From positions 1 to 49,762 of the forward strand of contig JAICUF010000009.1 of the NCBI GenBank assembly GCA_025935995.1: a DNA stretch of 49,762 nucleotides, in the 5' to 3' direction. A program made the translations under genes and the position numbers. The notes under the pieces are model-generated. The model was not told the origin of the DNA. It searched no databases and was given only the letters and a program-made list of their open reading frames with translations. Below are positions 8,958-18,486 of the stretch, in pieces; the first letter of the stretch is position 1, and each line of letters opens with the position of its first letter. Source of the DNA: Gemmatimonadales bacterium (lineage in GTDB: Bacteria > Gemmatimonadota > Gemmatimonadetes > Gemmatimonadales > GWC2-71-9).

Positions 8958-10810
8958 GGGGCCGGCTCCAGCACCACGGCGGCCTCCGCCGGAACCCGCC
9001 AGCCCTCATCGGTCAGGACGTCCGGAGTGCCGGCGCCGCCGTAGCGCGGATCCTCGGACGACCATCGAATGCGCCATCCCGCGCGGGTCGGTGCCGCGAG
9101 GAGCGGCTCCGGCGTCGGCTCGAGGTGCAGGGTGTGGCCCAGGTTCACCAGCACCAGTCGGTCGCCGGCGTCGGATGCGAAGAACCGGAGCGCGAAGGCG
9201 TTCTTTCCGAGCACGGCGCCGTCCACCGCGCGCGGCCGCTGCGAGTGGAAGGCGGCGTCGCTGCGGCGGAGCGCGATGAGATCGCGATGGAGTGCCACGG
9301 CCGCCGGATGTGCGGCGCGCTCGCTGAAGTCGAGCCGGGCGGACTCGAATGTCTCCGGCGCCGCGGGATCCGGCACCTGCGCCCGCATCTCCGGGAGAGC
9401 GAGACTCGGAAACTGCGAGAGGAAGCCGAGGCGTCCTTCCCGCACCTGAGCGGCGAGCTCGCCGGTGTGGTCGGCGAAGTAGGGGAACGGACTCGTCGCG
9501 CTGAATTCCTGACCCATGAAGAGCATCGGCGTGCCGGGCCCCAGGAGGAGCAGGGCCGTCATCGCGCGCCAGCGGCCCGGCGATGCCAGCTGATGGAGCC
9601 GCTCCCCGCGCGCGGAATTCGCCACCTGGTCGTGATTCTGGGTGAAGGTGACGAACTGTGCCGGTCTGAGGTCGAGTCCGGCGTGGCCCCGCGGCGCGGA
9701 CTGCCAGGCTGATCGCTGCCCCTGGTAGAGAAAGCCCCATTTGGCCGCGGAGATGAATTCCTGCGCGCTCCCGCGATAATCGCTGTAGTACGCCTCGTCC
9801 CGGCCGAGGAGGGCGACGGCTGCCGCGTGGTGGAAGTCGTCGTTCCAGATGGCGTCGAGGCCCAGCCCGCCGTGTTCGGCCGGCCGCGCGAGGCGCGTGT
9901 CCTGCGGCTCGTTCTCGGCGATGAGGAGGACGTGGCGGCCGCCGCCCGCCTCCCGGGCCGTCCGGCCGATCGCCGCGATGATGTGGTCGTCACTCCGGTC
10001 GTGCATGGCCTGGGTCGCGTCGAGGCGAAGCCCGTCCAGGTGATACTCCTCGATCCAGTGCCGGGCATTCGCCTGAAAGAATTCCCGCACCGGGCCGCTG
10101 TCCGCGCCGTCGAAGTTGAGCGGTTCGCCCCACTCGTTCTCATGATGCGGACTGAAGAACTCGTCCGCGAACTCGCGGATGTAGTTCCCGTCCGGTCCGA
10201 AGTGATTGTAGACCACGTCGAGGATCACGCCCAGGCCGGCGGCGTGCGCCGCATTGACGAAGGCGCGGAAGTCGTCGGGGCGCCCGTAGAGGCGCGTCGG
10301 AGCGAACAGGTTCACGCCGTCGTAGCCCCAGCCGAAGCGCCCGGGGAAATCGGCCACCGGCATCACCTCGACGGCGGTGATGCCCGCGGCGGCGAGCTGG
10401 GGCAGCTCGCGGGCCGCGGCGGTCCAGGTGCCCTCGCGGCTGAACGCGCCGATGTGCAGCTCGTAGAGGATCTGTCCCTCGAGCTCGAGGCCGCGCCAGC
10501 CGGTGTCGGTCCACGCAAAGGCGTGAGGATCGACGACCTCCGACGGTCCGTGCGGCCCCCCGGGCTGGAAGCGCGATGCGGGATCGGGGAAGGCGCCCGT
10601 CCCGTCGAGCCGGAAGCGATACCGGAAACCGGCCCCCGCGCCTCCGACGAGCCCCGCGAACCAGCCGCCGTCCTCCGGCGCGAGGGCGGTGGGCCGGCCG
10701 CCATCCTCCTCGAGCACCTCGACCCTTTTCCGTCGCGGCGCCCACACCCGGAAGTGGGCGCCGTCGGCGGTGATCTCGGCACCGAAGGGCAATCGTCGCG
10801 TGCAGGTCAT
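8954..10810 (-). CDS. treZ: malto-oligosyltrehalose trehalohydrolase
   Basis: FGAEITADGAHFRVWAPRRKRVEVL, GWGYDGVNLFAPTRLYGRPDDFRAFVNAAHAAGLGVILDVVYNHFGPDGNY, GLRLDATQAM. Confidence 0.93.
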   Translation of the reverse strand: MTCTRRLPFGAEITADGAHFRVWAPRRKRVEVLEEDGGRPTALAPEDGGWFAGLVGGAGAGFRYRFRLDGTGAFPDPASRFQPGGPHGPSEVVDPHAFAWTDTGWRGLELEGQILYELHIGAFSREGTWTAAARELPQLAAAGITAVEVMPVADFPGRFGWGYDGVNLFAPTRLYGRPDDFRAFVNAAHAAGLGVILDVVYNHFGPDGNYIREFADEFFSPHHENEWGEPLNFDGADSGPVREFFQANARHWIEEYHLDGLRLDATQAMHDRSDDHIIAAIGRTAREAGGGRHVLLIAENEPQDTRLARPAEHGGLGLDAIWNDDFHHAAAVALLGRDEAYYSDYRGSAQEFISAAKWGFLYQGQRSAWQSAPRGHAGLDLRPAQFVTFTQNHDQVANSARGERLHQLASPGRWRAMTALLLLGPGTPMLFMGQEFSATSPFPYFADHTGELAAQVREGRLGFLSQFPSLALPEMRAQVPDPAAPETFESARLDFSERAAHPAAVALHRDLIALRRSDAAFHSQRPRAVDGAVLGKNAFALRFFASDAGDRLVLVNLGHTLHLEPTPEPLLAAPTRAGWRIRWSSEDPRYGGAGTPDVLTDEGWRVPAEAAVVLEPAP

Positions 10811-10875
10811 GCTCGATCTTAACAGCGCACTTCGGTTTGCGGCGGAGCCTGCCTCACGATTAGGATGTGAGCGAC

Positions 10876-12117
10876 ATGCGGCTCAATCCGTTCAAGGCGC
10901 TCCGCCCCGATCCCGCCCTCGCCAGCCAGGTTGCCGCCGTTCCCTATGACGTCGTGACCCGTGACGAGGCGGCACGGCTTGCGGAGGGGAATCCGCATTC
11001 GTTTCTGCACGTCGGCCGCAGCGACATCGACCTCCCGCCCGATACCGACCCGCACGACGATCGCGTCTACGCCACCGCGCGCGCGGCGCTCGACCGGTTC
11101 GTGGCCGAGGGCGTGCTCCACCGGGACGCGGAACCCTCGCTCTACGTGTATCGGCAGGAGATGGGCGGGCGGGTGCAGACCGGCGTCGTCGGCTGTGTGC
11201 ACATCGACGACTACGAGCGCAACGTGATCCGCAAGCACGAGAAGACGCGGAAGGACAAGGAGGACGACCGCACGCGCCACGTCCTCACGCTCGACGCGAA
11301 CGCTGAGCCGGTGTTCCTGACCTACTGCGGCAACGCGGACGTGGATCGGCTGGTCGAGCGCGCCTCGAAGAGCGAGCCGCTCTACGACTTCACCGCCGAG
11401 GACGGGGTGCGCCACACCGTGTGGCGGGTGGCCGATACGCGCCCGCTGTCCGAGGCGTTCGGTCTGGTGCCGGTCGCGTACGTCGCCGACGGGCATCACC
11501 GCTCGGCGAGCGCCTGGCGCGCGGGGCGCGAGAAGCGCGCCGCCAACCCGAACCACTTCGGGAACGAGGAATACAACTGGTTCCTCGCGGCGCTCTTCCC
11601 CGCCGATCAGCTGGCGATCCTGCCCTACAATCGCGTCGTGAAGGATCTCGGCGGCCGGACGGCCGATCAGGTGCTCGAGCGCCTCCGCGCCCTCGGCCAG
11701 GTGCGCCGCACCGACGACCCGGTGCCGCCGCGGGCGGGCGCGTTCTGTCTCTACGTCGATCACCAGTGGTATCTCGTCGAGCTCGATGCCGGCGGGATTC
11801 CCGCGGATGACCCGATCGGCTCCCTCGACGTGAGCCTCCTCCAGGATCGCATCCTCGGCCCGATTCTCGGGATCGGGGATCCGCGGACCGACCAGCGCGT
11901 GGACTTCGTCGGCGGCATCCGGGGCACGCGGGAGCTGGAGCGGCGCGTCGACTCGGGGGAGATGGCGCTCGCGGTGTCGATGTACCCGACGACGCTCGGG
12001 CAGCTCATGCGGGTCGCCGACGCGGGCGAGGTGATGCCGCCCAAGAGCACCTGGTTCGAGCCCAAGCTCCGGAGCGGGCTCCTCGTCCACACGCTGGATT
12101 CGCCGGAGACCGCATGA
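10876..12117 (+). CDS. DUF1015 family protein (start ATG 10876 or GTG 10867)
   Basis: FKALRPDPALASQVAAVPYDVVTRDEAARLAEGNPHSFLHV, YVADGHHRSASAW; typical DUF1015. Confidence 0.9.
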   Translation: MRLNPFKALRPDPALASQVAAVPYDVVTRDEAARLAEGNPHSFLHVGRSDIDLPPDTDPHDDRVYATARAALDRFVAEGVLHRDAEPSLYVYRQEMGGRVQTGVVGCVHIDDYERNVIRKHEKTRKDKEDDRTRHVLTLDANAEPVFLTYCGNADVDRLVERASKSEPLYDFTAEDGVRHTVWRVADTRPLSEAFGLVPVAYVADGHHRSASAWRAGREKRAANPNHFGNEEYNWFLAALFPADQLAILPYNRVVKDLGGRTADQVLERLRALGQVRRTDDPVPPRAGAFCLYVDHQWYLVELDAGGIPADDPIGSLDVSLLQDRILGPILGIGDPRTDQRVDFVGGIRGTRELERRVDSGEMALAVSMYPTTLGQLMRVADAGEVMPPKSTWFEPKLRSGLLVHTLDSPETA

Positions 12118-13334
12118 AGGTCCTGATCGCCGACAAGTTCGAGAAGGTGGGCGTGGACGGCCTCAAGGAGCTCGGCTGCGAGGTCACGCTGCAGCCGGAT
12201 CTCACGGCCGAGCAGCTGCCGGACGCGGTGCGCGCGGCGGACCCGGCGGTCCTCATCGTGCGCGGCACGAAGGTGAGCGCGGCCGCGCTCGAGGCGGGCG
12301 CGAGCCTCGGCCTCGTGATCCGCGCCGGGGCGGGGATCGACACCATCGACGTCGCGGCCGCGTCGGCCCGCGGCATCTTCGTCTCCAACTGTCCGGGGCG
12401 AAACTCGGTCGCCGTCGCCGAGCTCGCCCTCGGGCTCCTCCTCGCCTGCGACCGCCGCATCCCCGACCAGGTCGCCGACCTGCGGGCCGGCCGCTGGCGG
12501 AAGGGGGAATATTCGAAGGCGCGCGGGCTCTACGGCCGCACCATGGGGATCGTCGGGCTGGGCCAGATCGGCCGGGAGATCGCCGTGCGGGCCAGGGCGT
12601 TCGGGATGCGGGTGGCCGCGTGGTCGCGCAACTTCACCGTCGAAGAGGCCGCCCGCATCGGGGTGGAGTACTGCCAGACCCCGCTCGAGGTGGCGCGCGT
12701 GAGCGATGCGGTCTCGATCAACGTCGCGTCGACGCCCGAGACGAAGCATCTGGTGAACGACGAGTTCCTGGCGGCGATGCGGCCCGGGGCCTACCTCATC
12801 AACACGTCGCGCGGGTCGGTCGTCGACCAGGCGGCGCTCACGCGCGCCATCCACGAGAAGGGGATCCGCGCGGGCCTCGATGTCTTCCAGCAGGAGCCCG
12901 CCGGCGCGAGTGCCGACTTCGCCGACCCGATCGTGCAGGAGCCGGGGGTATACGGCACGCATCACGTCGGCGCGTCGACCGAGCAGGCCCAGGTGGCGAT
13001 CGCGCACGAGGTGCTCCGCATCGTCGGCGCGTTCAAGGAGACGGGCGCCGTCCCCAACTGCGTGAACCGGCTGGCCAAGAGCTCCGCACGGTACGTCCTG
13101 TCGGTGCGGCACCGGAACCGGCCGGGTGTGCTGGCCCACGTCTTCCGCGTGCTCGCCGACCGGCGCGTGAACGTGGAGGAGGTCGAGAACATCATCTATC
13201 ACGGCGCGCAGGCCACGCTGGCCCGCGTCCACCTCGACAGTCTGCCGGACGCCGCGGCCGTCGAGGCGATCCGCGGCGGGAACGAGCACATCATCAGCGT
13301 GGACCTCACCGCGCTCGACGGAAGGAACGGGTGA
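12114..13334 (+). CDS. serA: D-3-phosphoglycerate dehydrogenase with C-terminal ACT domain
   Basis: [44 protein letters not shown]-terminal ACT-like [35 protein letters not shown] overlap with the DUF1015 gene. Confidence 0.95.
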   Translation: MKVLIADKFEKVGVDGLKELGCEVTLQPDLTAEQLPDAVRAADPAVLIVRGTKVSAAALEAGASLGLVIRAGAGIDTIDVAAASARGIFVSNCPGRNSVAVAELALGLLLACDRRIPDQVADLRAGRWRKGEYSKARGLYGRTMGIVGLGQIGREIAVRARAFGMRVAAWSRNFTVEEAARIGVEYCQTPLEVARVSDAVSINVASTPETKHLVNDEFLAAMRPGAYLINTSRGSVVDQAALTRAIHEKGIRAGLDVFQQEPAGASADFADPIVQEPGVYGTHHVGASTEQAQVAIAHEVLRIVGAFKETGAVPNCVNRLAKSSARYVLSVRHRNRPGVLAHVFRVLADRRVNVEEVENIIYHGAQATLARVHLDSLPDAAAVEAIRGGNEHIISVDLTALDGRNG

Positions 13335-13338
13335 CCTC

Positions 13339-14442
13339 ATGAGCGACCGCATCTTCAACCTCGGCGCCGGTCCCGGCGTGCTGCCCGAGCCGGTGCTCCG
13401 CCAGGCGCAGCAGGATCTCTGGAACGTGGCGGGAAGCGGCATGGGCGTGATGGAGCTCAGCCACCGCGGCAAGGTCTTCGACCGCATCATCGTCGAGGCG
13501 GAAGCGGCGTGCCGCGAGCTGGCGGGGATCCCCGACAACTATCGCGTCCTCTTTCTGCAGGGCGGCGCCTCGCTCCAGTTCTCCATGGTACCGATGAATC
13601 TCCTGCCGAAGGGCGGGACGGCGGACTACCTGGTCACCGGCGTCTGGTCGGAGAAGGCGGTGAAGGAAGCGAAGCGGTTGGGGACCGTGCACGAGGCGGC
13701 GAGCAGCGCCGACCGGAATCACAGCTACATCCCGCCGGCGAGCGCCATCCGCTACTCGGCGTCCCCGGCGTACGTCCATTTCACGACCAACAACACGATC
13801 TACGGCACGCAGTGGCGGACCGAGCCGGCGCCGCCGGCCGGCGTTCCGCTGATCGCCGATACCTCGAGCGACATGTACAGCCGCCCGATCGACGTGACGC
13901 GCTACGGCCTCATCTACGCCGGGGCGCAGAAGAATCTCGGGCCGTCGGGCGTGGTGCTCGTCATCGTGCGCGACGACCTGGTCGAGGCGGGAGCCACGGA
14001 TCTGCCGACGATGCTGCAGTACCGCACCCACGCGAAGGACCGCTCGCTCTACAACACGCCGCCGACCTTCGGGATCTACATGATGGGGCTCGTGTTCAGG
14101 TGGATCCGGTCGGAGGGCGGCCTCGCGGGGATGGCGGAGCGGAACGCGGAGAAGGCGACGGTGCTCTACGACTACCTCGACCAGAGCGACTTCTTCCGCG
14201 GGTCGGCGGAGCCGGAGAGCCGTTCGCTGATGAACGTGTGCTTCCGCGCGCCCACCGAGGAGCTGGAGGCGAAGTTCATCGCCGAGGCCTCGAAGCGCGG
14301 CTTCGAGGGACTCAAGGGCCATCGCTCCACCGGCGGGATGCGCGCGAGCATCTATAACGCCTTCCCCAGGGCGGGCTGCGAGGCGCTCGTGCAGTTCATG
14401 CAGGAGTTCGAGCGGGCCAACCGCGCCGCCGCCGTCTCCTGA
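13339..14442 (+). CDS. serC: 3-phosphoserine/phosphohydroxythreonine aminotransferase
   Basis: [78 protein letters not shown]. Confidence 0.96.
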   Translation: MSDRIFNLGAGPGVLPEPVLRQAQQDLWNVAGSGMGVMELSHRGKVFDRIIVEAEAACRELAGIPDNYRVLFLQGGASLQFSMVPMNLLPKGGTADYLVTGVWSEKAVKEAKRLGTVHEAASSADRNHSYIPPASAIRYSASPAYVHFTTNNTIYGTQWRTEPAPPAGVPLIADTSSDMYSRPIDVTRYGLIYAGAQKNLGPSGVVLVIVRDDLVEAGATDLPTMLQYRTHAKDRSLYNTPPTFGIYMMGLVFRWIRSEGGLAGMAERNAEKATVLYDYLDQSDFFRGSAEPESRSLMNVCFRAPTEELEAKFIAEASKRGFEGLKGHRSTGGMRASIYNAFPRAGCEALVQFMQEFERANRAAAVS

Positions 14443-14446
14443 TGCG

Positions 14447-15310
14447 GTGAACCCGCTCGTCTCCACCGCATGGCTCGCCGACCGCCTGCACGACTCCCAC
14501 GTGCGGGCGGTCGATGCTTCGTGGTATCTCCCCGCGGCCGGGCGCGACCCCGCGGCGGAATTCCGCGAGGGACACATTCCCGGCGCCGTGCGCTTCGATC
14601 TCGATGAGGCCAGCGAGCCGGGCTCGCCGCTGCCGCACATGCTTCCGTCGGCCGAGCAGTTCGCCGCGCTCATGAGCGAGCTGGGCCTGGGTGACGACGA
14701 CATGATCGTGGTCTACGACGCGTCGGGGATCAATCTGAGCGCCCCGCGCGCCTGGTGGATGTGCCGCGTCTTCGGGCATGAGCGCGTGGCGGTACTGGAC
14801 GGAGGACTCGGCGCCTGGCGGCGGGAGGGAAGGACGCTGGAGACGGGAGACGCGGCGCCGCGGCCGGCCGGTCGCTTCACCGCACGCTACGACCCGACGC
14901 TCGTCCGGGATGTGCCGGAGATGCTCGAGATCCTCCGGTCCGGCGGGGCGCAGCTGGTGGACGCACGCTCGGCCGGCCGGTTCGCGGGGAGCGAGCCGGA
15001 GCCACGGCCCGGCCTCCGCGGCGGGCACATACCCGGGAGCCGCAGCATCCCGTTCCAGTCGCTGGTGGACGAGAGCGGGCGGATGCTCGGCGCCGACCAG
15101 CTGCGGGGAATCCTGCGAGCCGCGGGCGTCGGTCCGGCGCATCCGGTCGTCACCTCCTGCGGCTCCGGCGTCACCGCCTGCGCCGTCGCGCTCGCGCTCG
15201 AAGTGGCGGGGCTGCCGCCCGCCGCCGTCTACGACGGCTCGTGGACCGAGTGGGGCGGGCGCGCCGATCTGCCTGTGGAGACCGGGCCGCCACGGCCGCT
15301 GGAGCCGTAG
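14447..15310 (+). CDS. sseA: thiosulfate/3-mercaptopyruvate sulfurtransferase (two rhodanese domains)
   Basis: LVSTAWLADRLHDSHVRAVDASWYLPAAGRDPAAEFREGHIPGAVRFDLD; active loop TSCGSGVTAC. Confidence 0.92.
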   Translation: MNPLVSTAWLADRLHDSHVRAVDASWYLPAAGRDPAAEFREGHIPGAVRFDLDEASEPGSPLPHMLPSAEQFAALMSELGLGDDDMIVVYDASGINLSAPRAWWMCRVFGHERVAVLDGGLGAWRREGRTLETGDAAPRPAGRFTARYDPTLVRDVPEMLEILRSGGAQLVDARSAGRFAGSEPEPRPGLRGGHIPGSRSIPFQSLVDESGRMLGADQLRGILRAAGVGPAHPVVTSCGSGVTACAVALALEVAGLPPAAVYDGSWTEWGGRADLPVETGPPRPLEP

Positions 15311-15313
15311 CGC

Positions 15314-17968
15314 TCAGTCGGATCGGAGCGTCGTCGCCGGATCCACCCGGCTCGCGTGCGCGGCCGGCACCCATGCCGCGGCAAGGCCTGCTGCGGCAAG
15401 GATGAGCGGCACCGCGACGAAGGTCGCCGGGTCGGCCGGCGGAATCTGATAGAGCAGCGCGGCGAGCGAGCGCGTCGCCGCGGCAGCCACCAGGACGCCT
15501 GCCGCGAGCCCGATGCCGACCAGCGCCAGGCCGTGGCGCACCACGAGCCAGCGGACCGCGGACGGCTCGGCGCCGAGGGCCAGCCGGATGCCCATCTCGT
15601 GCGAGCGGCGCTGCGCGAGCTGCGCCATCACCCCGTAGACGCCTACCACCGCCAGGACCACGCCAACGACCGCGAAGAGCAGCATCAGTGTGGTGAGGAA
15701 CCGGTCGCGCGCCGACGCGACCGTCCGCACTTCCCGCATGGTGCGGAGCGACGCGATCGCGAGCGAGGGATCGAGTCCCGCGACCACGCGCCGGATCGAC
15801 GGGCCGAGCACCGCGGGATCGCCCGCGGTGCGAGCCACGAGGATGCGGTAGTTGCCCGGGTTCTGCGCGACGGGGAAGTACGCCTCGATGCGCGGCTCGG
15901 CCGCGAGCTCGCGCTGCCGCTCGCTCCCGACGACGCCCACGATCGTGTACCACTTGGACGTGGAGTCCGGGACGCGATCGAACGTGATGCGCTGACCGAC
16001 CGGGCTGGTTCCCCGGAAGTACTGGCGGGCCAGCTGGTCGTTGATCAGCGTGACGGGCGGCGCGCCCGCGCGGTCCTCCGCCGTGAAGCGGCGGCCGCTC
16101 AGGAGCGGCACGCGCATCACGTCGAAGTAGTCGGGCGACACCATGCGGTGCATCACCTCGCTCCCGAACTCGCTCGCGGGGCGGCCGGCGATCACGAAAT
16201 CGCTGGTCCAGGTCGCGCCGGTGAGGGGAATCGCCGACGCAAGGGCCGCGTTGGTCACGCCCGGCACGCCCCGCACCTGCTCGACGAGCTGGTCGAAGAA
16301 GACGGGTCCGCGGACGCTGTCGTACGTCGCCTCGGGCAGGGCGATGGCGGCGGTCAGTACGCCCTCGGCCTCGAAGCCGGCGTTCACCTGCTGCAGCCGG
16401 AGAAAGCTCCGGACGAGCAGTCCGGCACCGAGGGTGAGCAGCACGGCGAGCCCCACCTCGGCGACCACGAGCCGCTCGGCCCAGCGCCGGCCGGTTCCGC
16501 CGGCGTCACCGCCGCGCCCGCCCTCCTTGATCGCATCGCCCGGGGCGCGGCGCCCGCTCCAGAGGGCCGGCGCGATCCCGAACGCGATGCCGCTCACGAA
16601 GGTCACGAGAAGGACGTACATCAGCACCCGCGCATCGAAGCCGATGTGCGCGACGCGCAGCATGCCCTCCGGCTGCAACGCGGCGAGGAGGCGCGTTCCC
16701 CCCATCCCCAACCCGATACCGACCGCGCCGCCGATGGCGGACAGGACGAGACTCTCGGCCAGTGCCTGGCGGATGATGCGCGAGCGGCCGGCGCCGAGCG
16801 CCAGGCGAAGCGCCGTCTCGCGCTCACGTCCGGCGGCCTGGACGAGGAGCAGGTTTCCCACGTTGGCGCAGGCGATGGCCAGCAGCAGCGACACCGCGGC
16901 AAGCAGGACGAGCAGCGGACGCCGCGCATCACCGACCAGGAAGCGATGCAGCGGCGTGAACCCGGCGCCCATCACGCTGTTGGTCTCGGGATACTCGTGC
17001 TGCAGCTGCCGCACGACGACCTGAAGCTCGGCGTTGGCCTGCTCGAGCGTGACGCCCGGCCGCAACCGCGCGACGGCCCGCGGCCAGTGGGCGCGCCGGA
17101 ACCAGATCTGGGACCGGTCCGACTGCTTCCACTCAAACGGCCCCCACAGGTCCACGTCGGGCAGCGGCGCCTCGAAGCGCTCGGGCATCACGCCGACGAT
17201 CTGCACCGGCTCGCCTTCCAGCTGGACGGTGCGGCCGACCACGGCGGTGTCGCCGCCGAAGTGCTCGAGCCACGCGTGGTGGCTCAACACGGCCACGTGC
17301 GTTCCACTGCCCCAGGTCTCGTCCGGCCGCAGGGTGCGGCCGAGCTCCGCGGCGACGCCCAGCACCGAGAAGAAGTTGCCGGTCACGCGGTCGCGCCGGA
17401 GGAGCCGCGGCGGCCCCTCGCCGGTCAGCGTCGCGTTCCCGATCCCCGTGTTGTAGAGGGCCACGTCGGCAAAGGCCGCCACACGGTCCTTCCAGTCGAG
17501 CGCGTTGGCGGGCGCCACGAGCTGCTCGTGCCAGTCCTTCTCCGGGTTCTCCTCCCACAGCATCACGAGCCGCCCCGGATCGGCGTACGGCAGGGGGCGC
17601 AGCACGACCGCTTCGACCGCGGAGAAGATCGTCGTGTTGGCGCCGATGCCGAGGGCCAGCGTGGCGATCGCCGTCAGGGCGAAGACGGGACGCCGTCGGA
17701 GATTCCTGAGCGCATGACGCGTGTCGGCCGCGAGATCCGCGAGCCAGCGCGTGCCCCGGCCGTCACGGTGCGCCTCCTTCGTCGCCTCGACGCCGCCGAA
17801 CGCGGCGAGTGCCCGCCGGCGCGCCTCGGCGGGCGCCATGCCGAGGGCGACGTTGCGCTCGGTCTCAAGATCGAGGTGAAGGCGGATCTCCTCGTCCAGC
17901 TCGGCTTCGATCGCGCCGCGGCGGAGGGCGGAACGGAGGCGCTGGCTCAGGCCGGTCAGTCGATGCAT
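15314..17968 (-). CDS. ADOP-type ABC transporter permease (MacB_PCD plus duplicated FtsX domains, no ATPase)
   Basis: RLRSALRRGAIEAELDEEIRLHLDLETERNVALGMAPAEARRRALAAFGG, RNLRRRPVFALTAIATLALGIGANTTIFSAVEAVVLRPLPY, two FtsX-like blocks. Confidence 0.92.
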   Translation of the reverse strand: MHRLTGLSQRLRSALRRGAIEAELDEEIRLHLDLETERNVALGMAPAEARRRALAAFGGVEATKEAHRDGRGTRWLADLAADTRHALRNLRRRPVFALTAIATLALGIGANTTIFSAVEAVVLRPLPYADPGRLVMLWEENPEKDWHEQLVAPANALDWKDRVAAFADVALYNTGIGNATLTGEGPPRLLRRDRVTGNFFSVLGVAAELGRTLRPDETWGSGTHVAVLSHHAWLEHFGGDTAVVGRTVQLEGEPVQIVGVMPERFEAPLPDVDLWGPFEWKQSDRSQIWFRRAHWPRAVARLRPGVTLEQANAELQVVVRQLQHEYPETNSVMGAGFTPLHRFLVGDARRPLLVLLAAVSLLLAIACANVGNLLLVQAAGRERETALRLALGAGRSRIIRQALAESLVLSAIGGAVGIGLGMGGTRLLAALQPEGMLRVAHIGFDARVLMYVLLVTFVSGIAFGIAPALWSGRRAPGDAIKEGGRGGDAGGTGRRWAERLVVAEVGLAVLLTLGAGLLVRSFLRLQQVNAGFEAEGVLTAAIALPEATYDSVRGPVFFDQLVEQVRGVPGVTNAALASAIPLTGATWTSDFVIAGRPASEFGSEVMHRMVSPDYFDVMRVPLLSGRRFTAEDRAGAPPVTLINDQLARQYFRGTSPVGQRITFDRVPDSTSKWYTIVGVVGSERQRELAAEPRIEAYFPVAQNPGNYRILVARTAGDPAVLGPSIRRVVAGLDPSLAIASLRTMREVRTVASARDRFLTTLMLLFAVVGVVLAVVGVYGVMAQLAQRRSHEMGIRLALGAEPSAVRWLVVRHGLALVGIGLAAGVLVAAAATRSLAALLYQIPPADPATFVAVPLILAAAGLAAAWVPAAHASRVDPATTLRSD

Positions 17969-17992
17969 GGTGACGGTCTCCCCTATGACGGA

Positions 17993-18328
17993 TCAGCTGG
18001 TCGCGAGAATCCATTCGACGGCGCTTACGTATCGTCTCCAGCTCGCGGTCTCTTCGTGCAGCGCCTCGCGGCCGCGCGGCGTGAGCGCGTAGTAGCGGGC
18101 GCGGCGATTGTGCTCCGTCACCTGCCATTCGCTCGTGATCAATCCCCGGTGCCCCAGCCGCTGGAGCGCCGGGTAGAGGGAGCCCTGGTTCACGTCGAGC
18201 ACGCCGCGCGAGAACTGCTGGATGCGCTGGCTGATGCCCCAGCCGTGCATGGGCGCGAGCGTCAGGGTCTTGAGGATGAGGAGGTCGAGGGTGCCCCGAA
18301 GGACGTCGGCGGGGGTCGGGTTCGCCAT
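17993..18328 (-). CDS. PadR family transcriptional regulator
   Basis: LRGTLDLLILKTLTLAPMHGWGISQRIQQFSRGVLDVNQGSLYPALQRLGHRGLITSEWQVTEHNRRARYYALTPRGREAL. Confidence 0.95.
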   Translation of the reverse strand: MANPTPADVLRGTLDLLILKTLTLAPMHGWGISQRIQQFSRGVLDVNQGSLYPALQRLGHRGLITSEWQVTEHNRRARYYALTPRGREALHEETASWRRYVSAVEWILATS

Positions 18329-18349
18329 GAGTGCCGGGGTTGAGGGTTG

Positions 18350-18372
18350 TATCTGTCGGCTTCCGACAGATA
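18350..18372. promoter_or_regulatory. perfect inverted repeat TATCTGTCGG-ctt-CCGACAGATA, putative PadR operator
   Basis: 10-bp perfect arms, 22 bp upstream of the PadR ATG, overlapping its predicted -10 (AACTAT). Confidence 0.7.
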
Positions 18373-18398
18373 GTTCTGCCCGTTCTGTTGGAAGTCAA
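18370..18398 (-). promoter_or_regulatory. padR promoter: TTGACT-N17-AACTAT
   Basis: Reverse complement of 18370-18398. Confidence 0.55.
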
Positions 18399-18416
18399 GG
18401 GGAGCGATCCGGGGTC

Positions 18417-18445
18417 TTGACAGAAATCTACAGGTGTAATATTAC
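18417..18445 (+). promoter_or_regulatory. blaI promoter: TTGACA-N17-TATTAC
   Basis: TTGACA 18417-18422, 17-nt spacer, TATTAC 18440-18445. Confidence 0.7.
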
Positions 18446-18453
18446 ATGTGTAG
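18428..18453. promoter_or_regulatory. double cop/bla-box operator CTACAggTGTAatatTACAtgTGTAG
   Basis: Two TACAnnTGTA half-boxes separated by 4 bp; overlaps the -10 and start region of the blaI promoter. TACAnnTGTA is the established CopY/BlaI/MecI-type box. Confidence 0.85.
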
Positions 18454-18486
18454 TCGTTTGCTCCCGGATCCCGCTCAGGAGTCGCC

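Noticed and set aside
15356-18343. 995-aa ORF on + strand
   Set aside because: Antisense to the well-supported ADOP permease and PadR; R/H/D-rich composition typical of spurious high-GC antisense ORFs.
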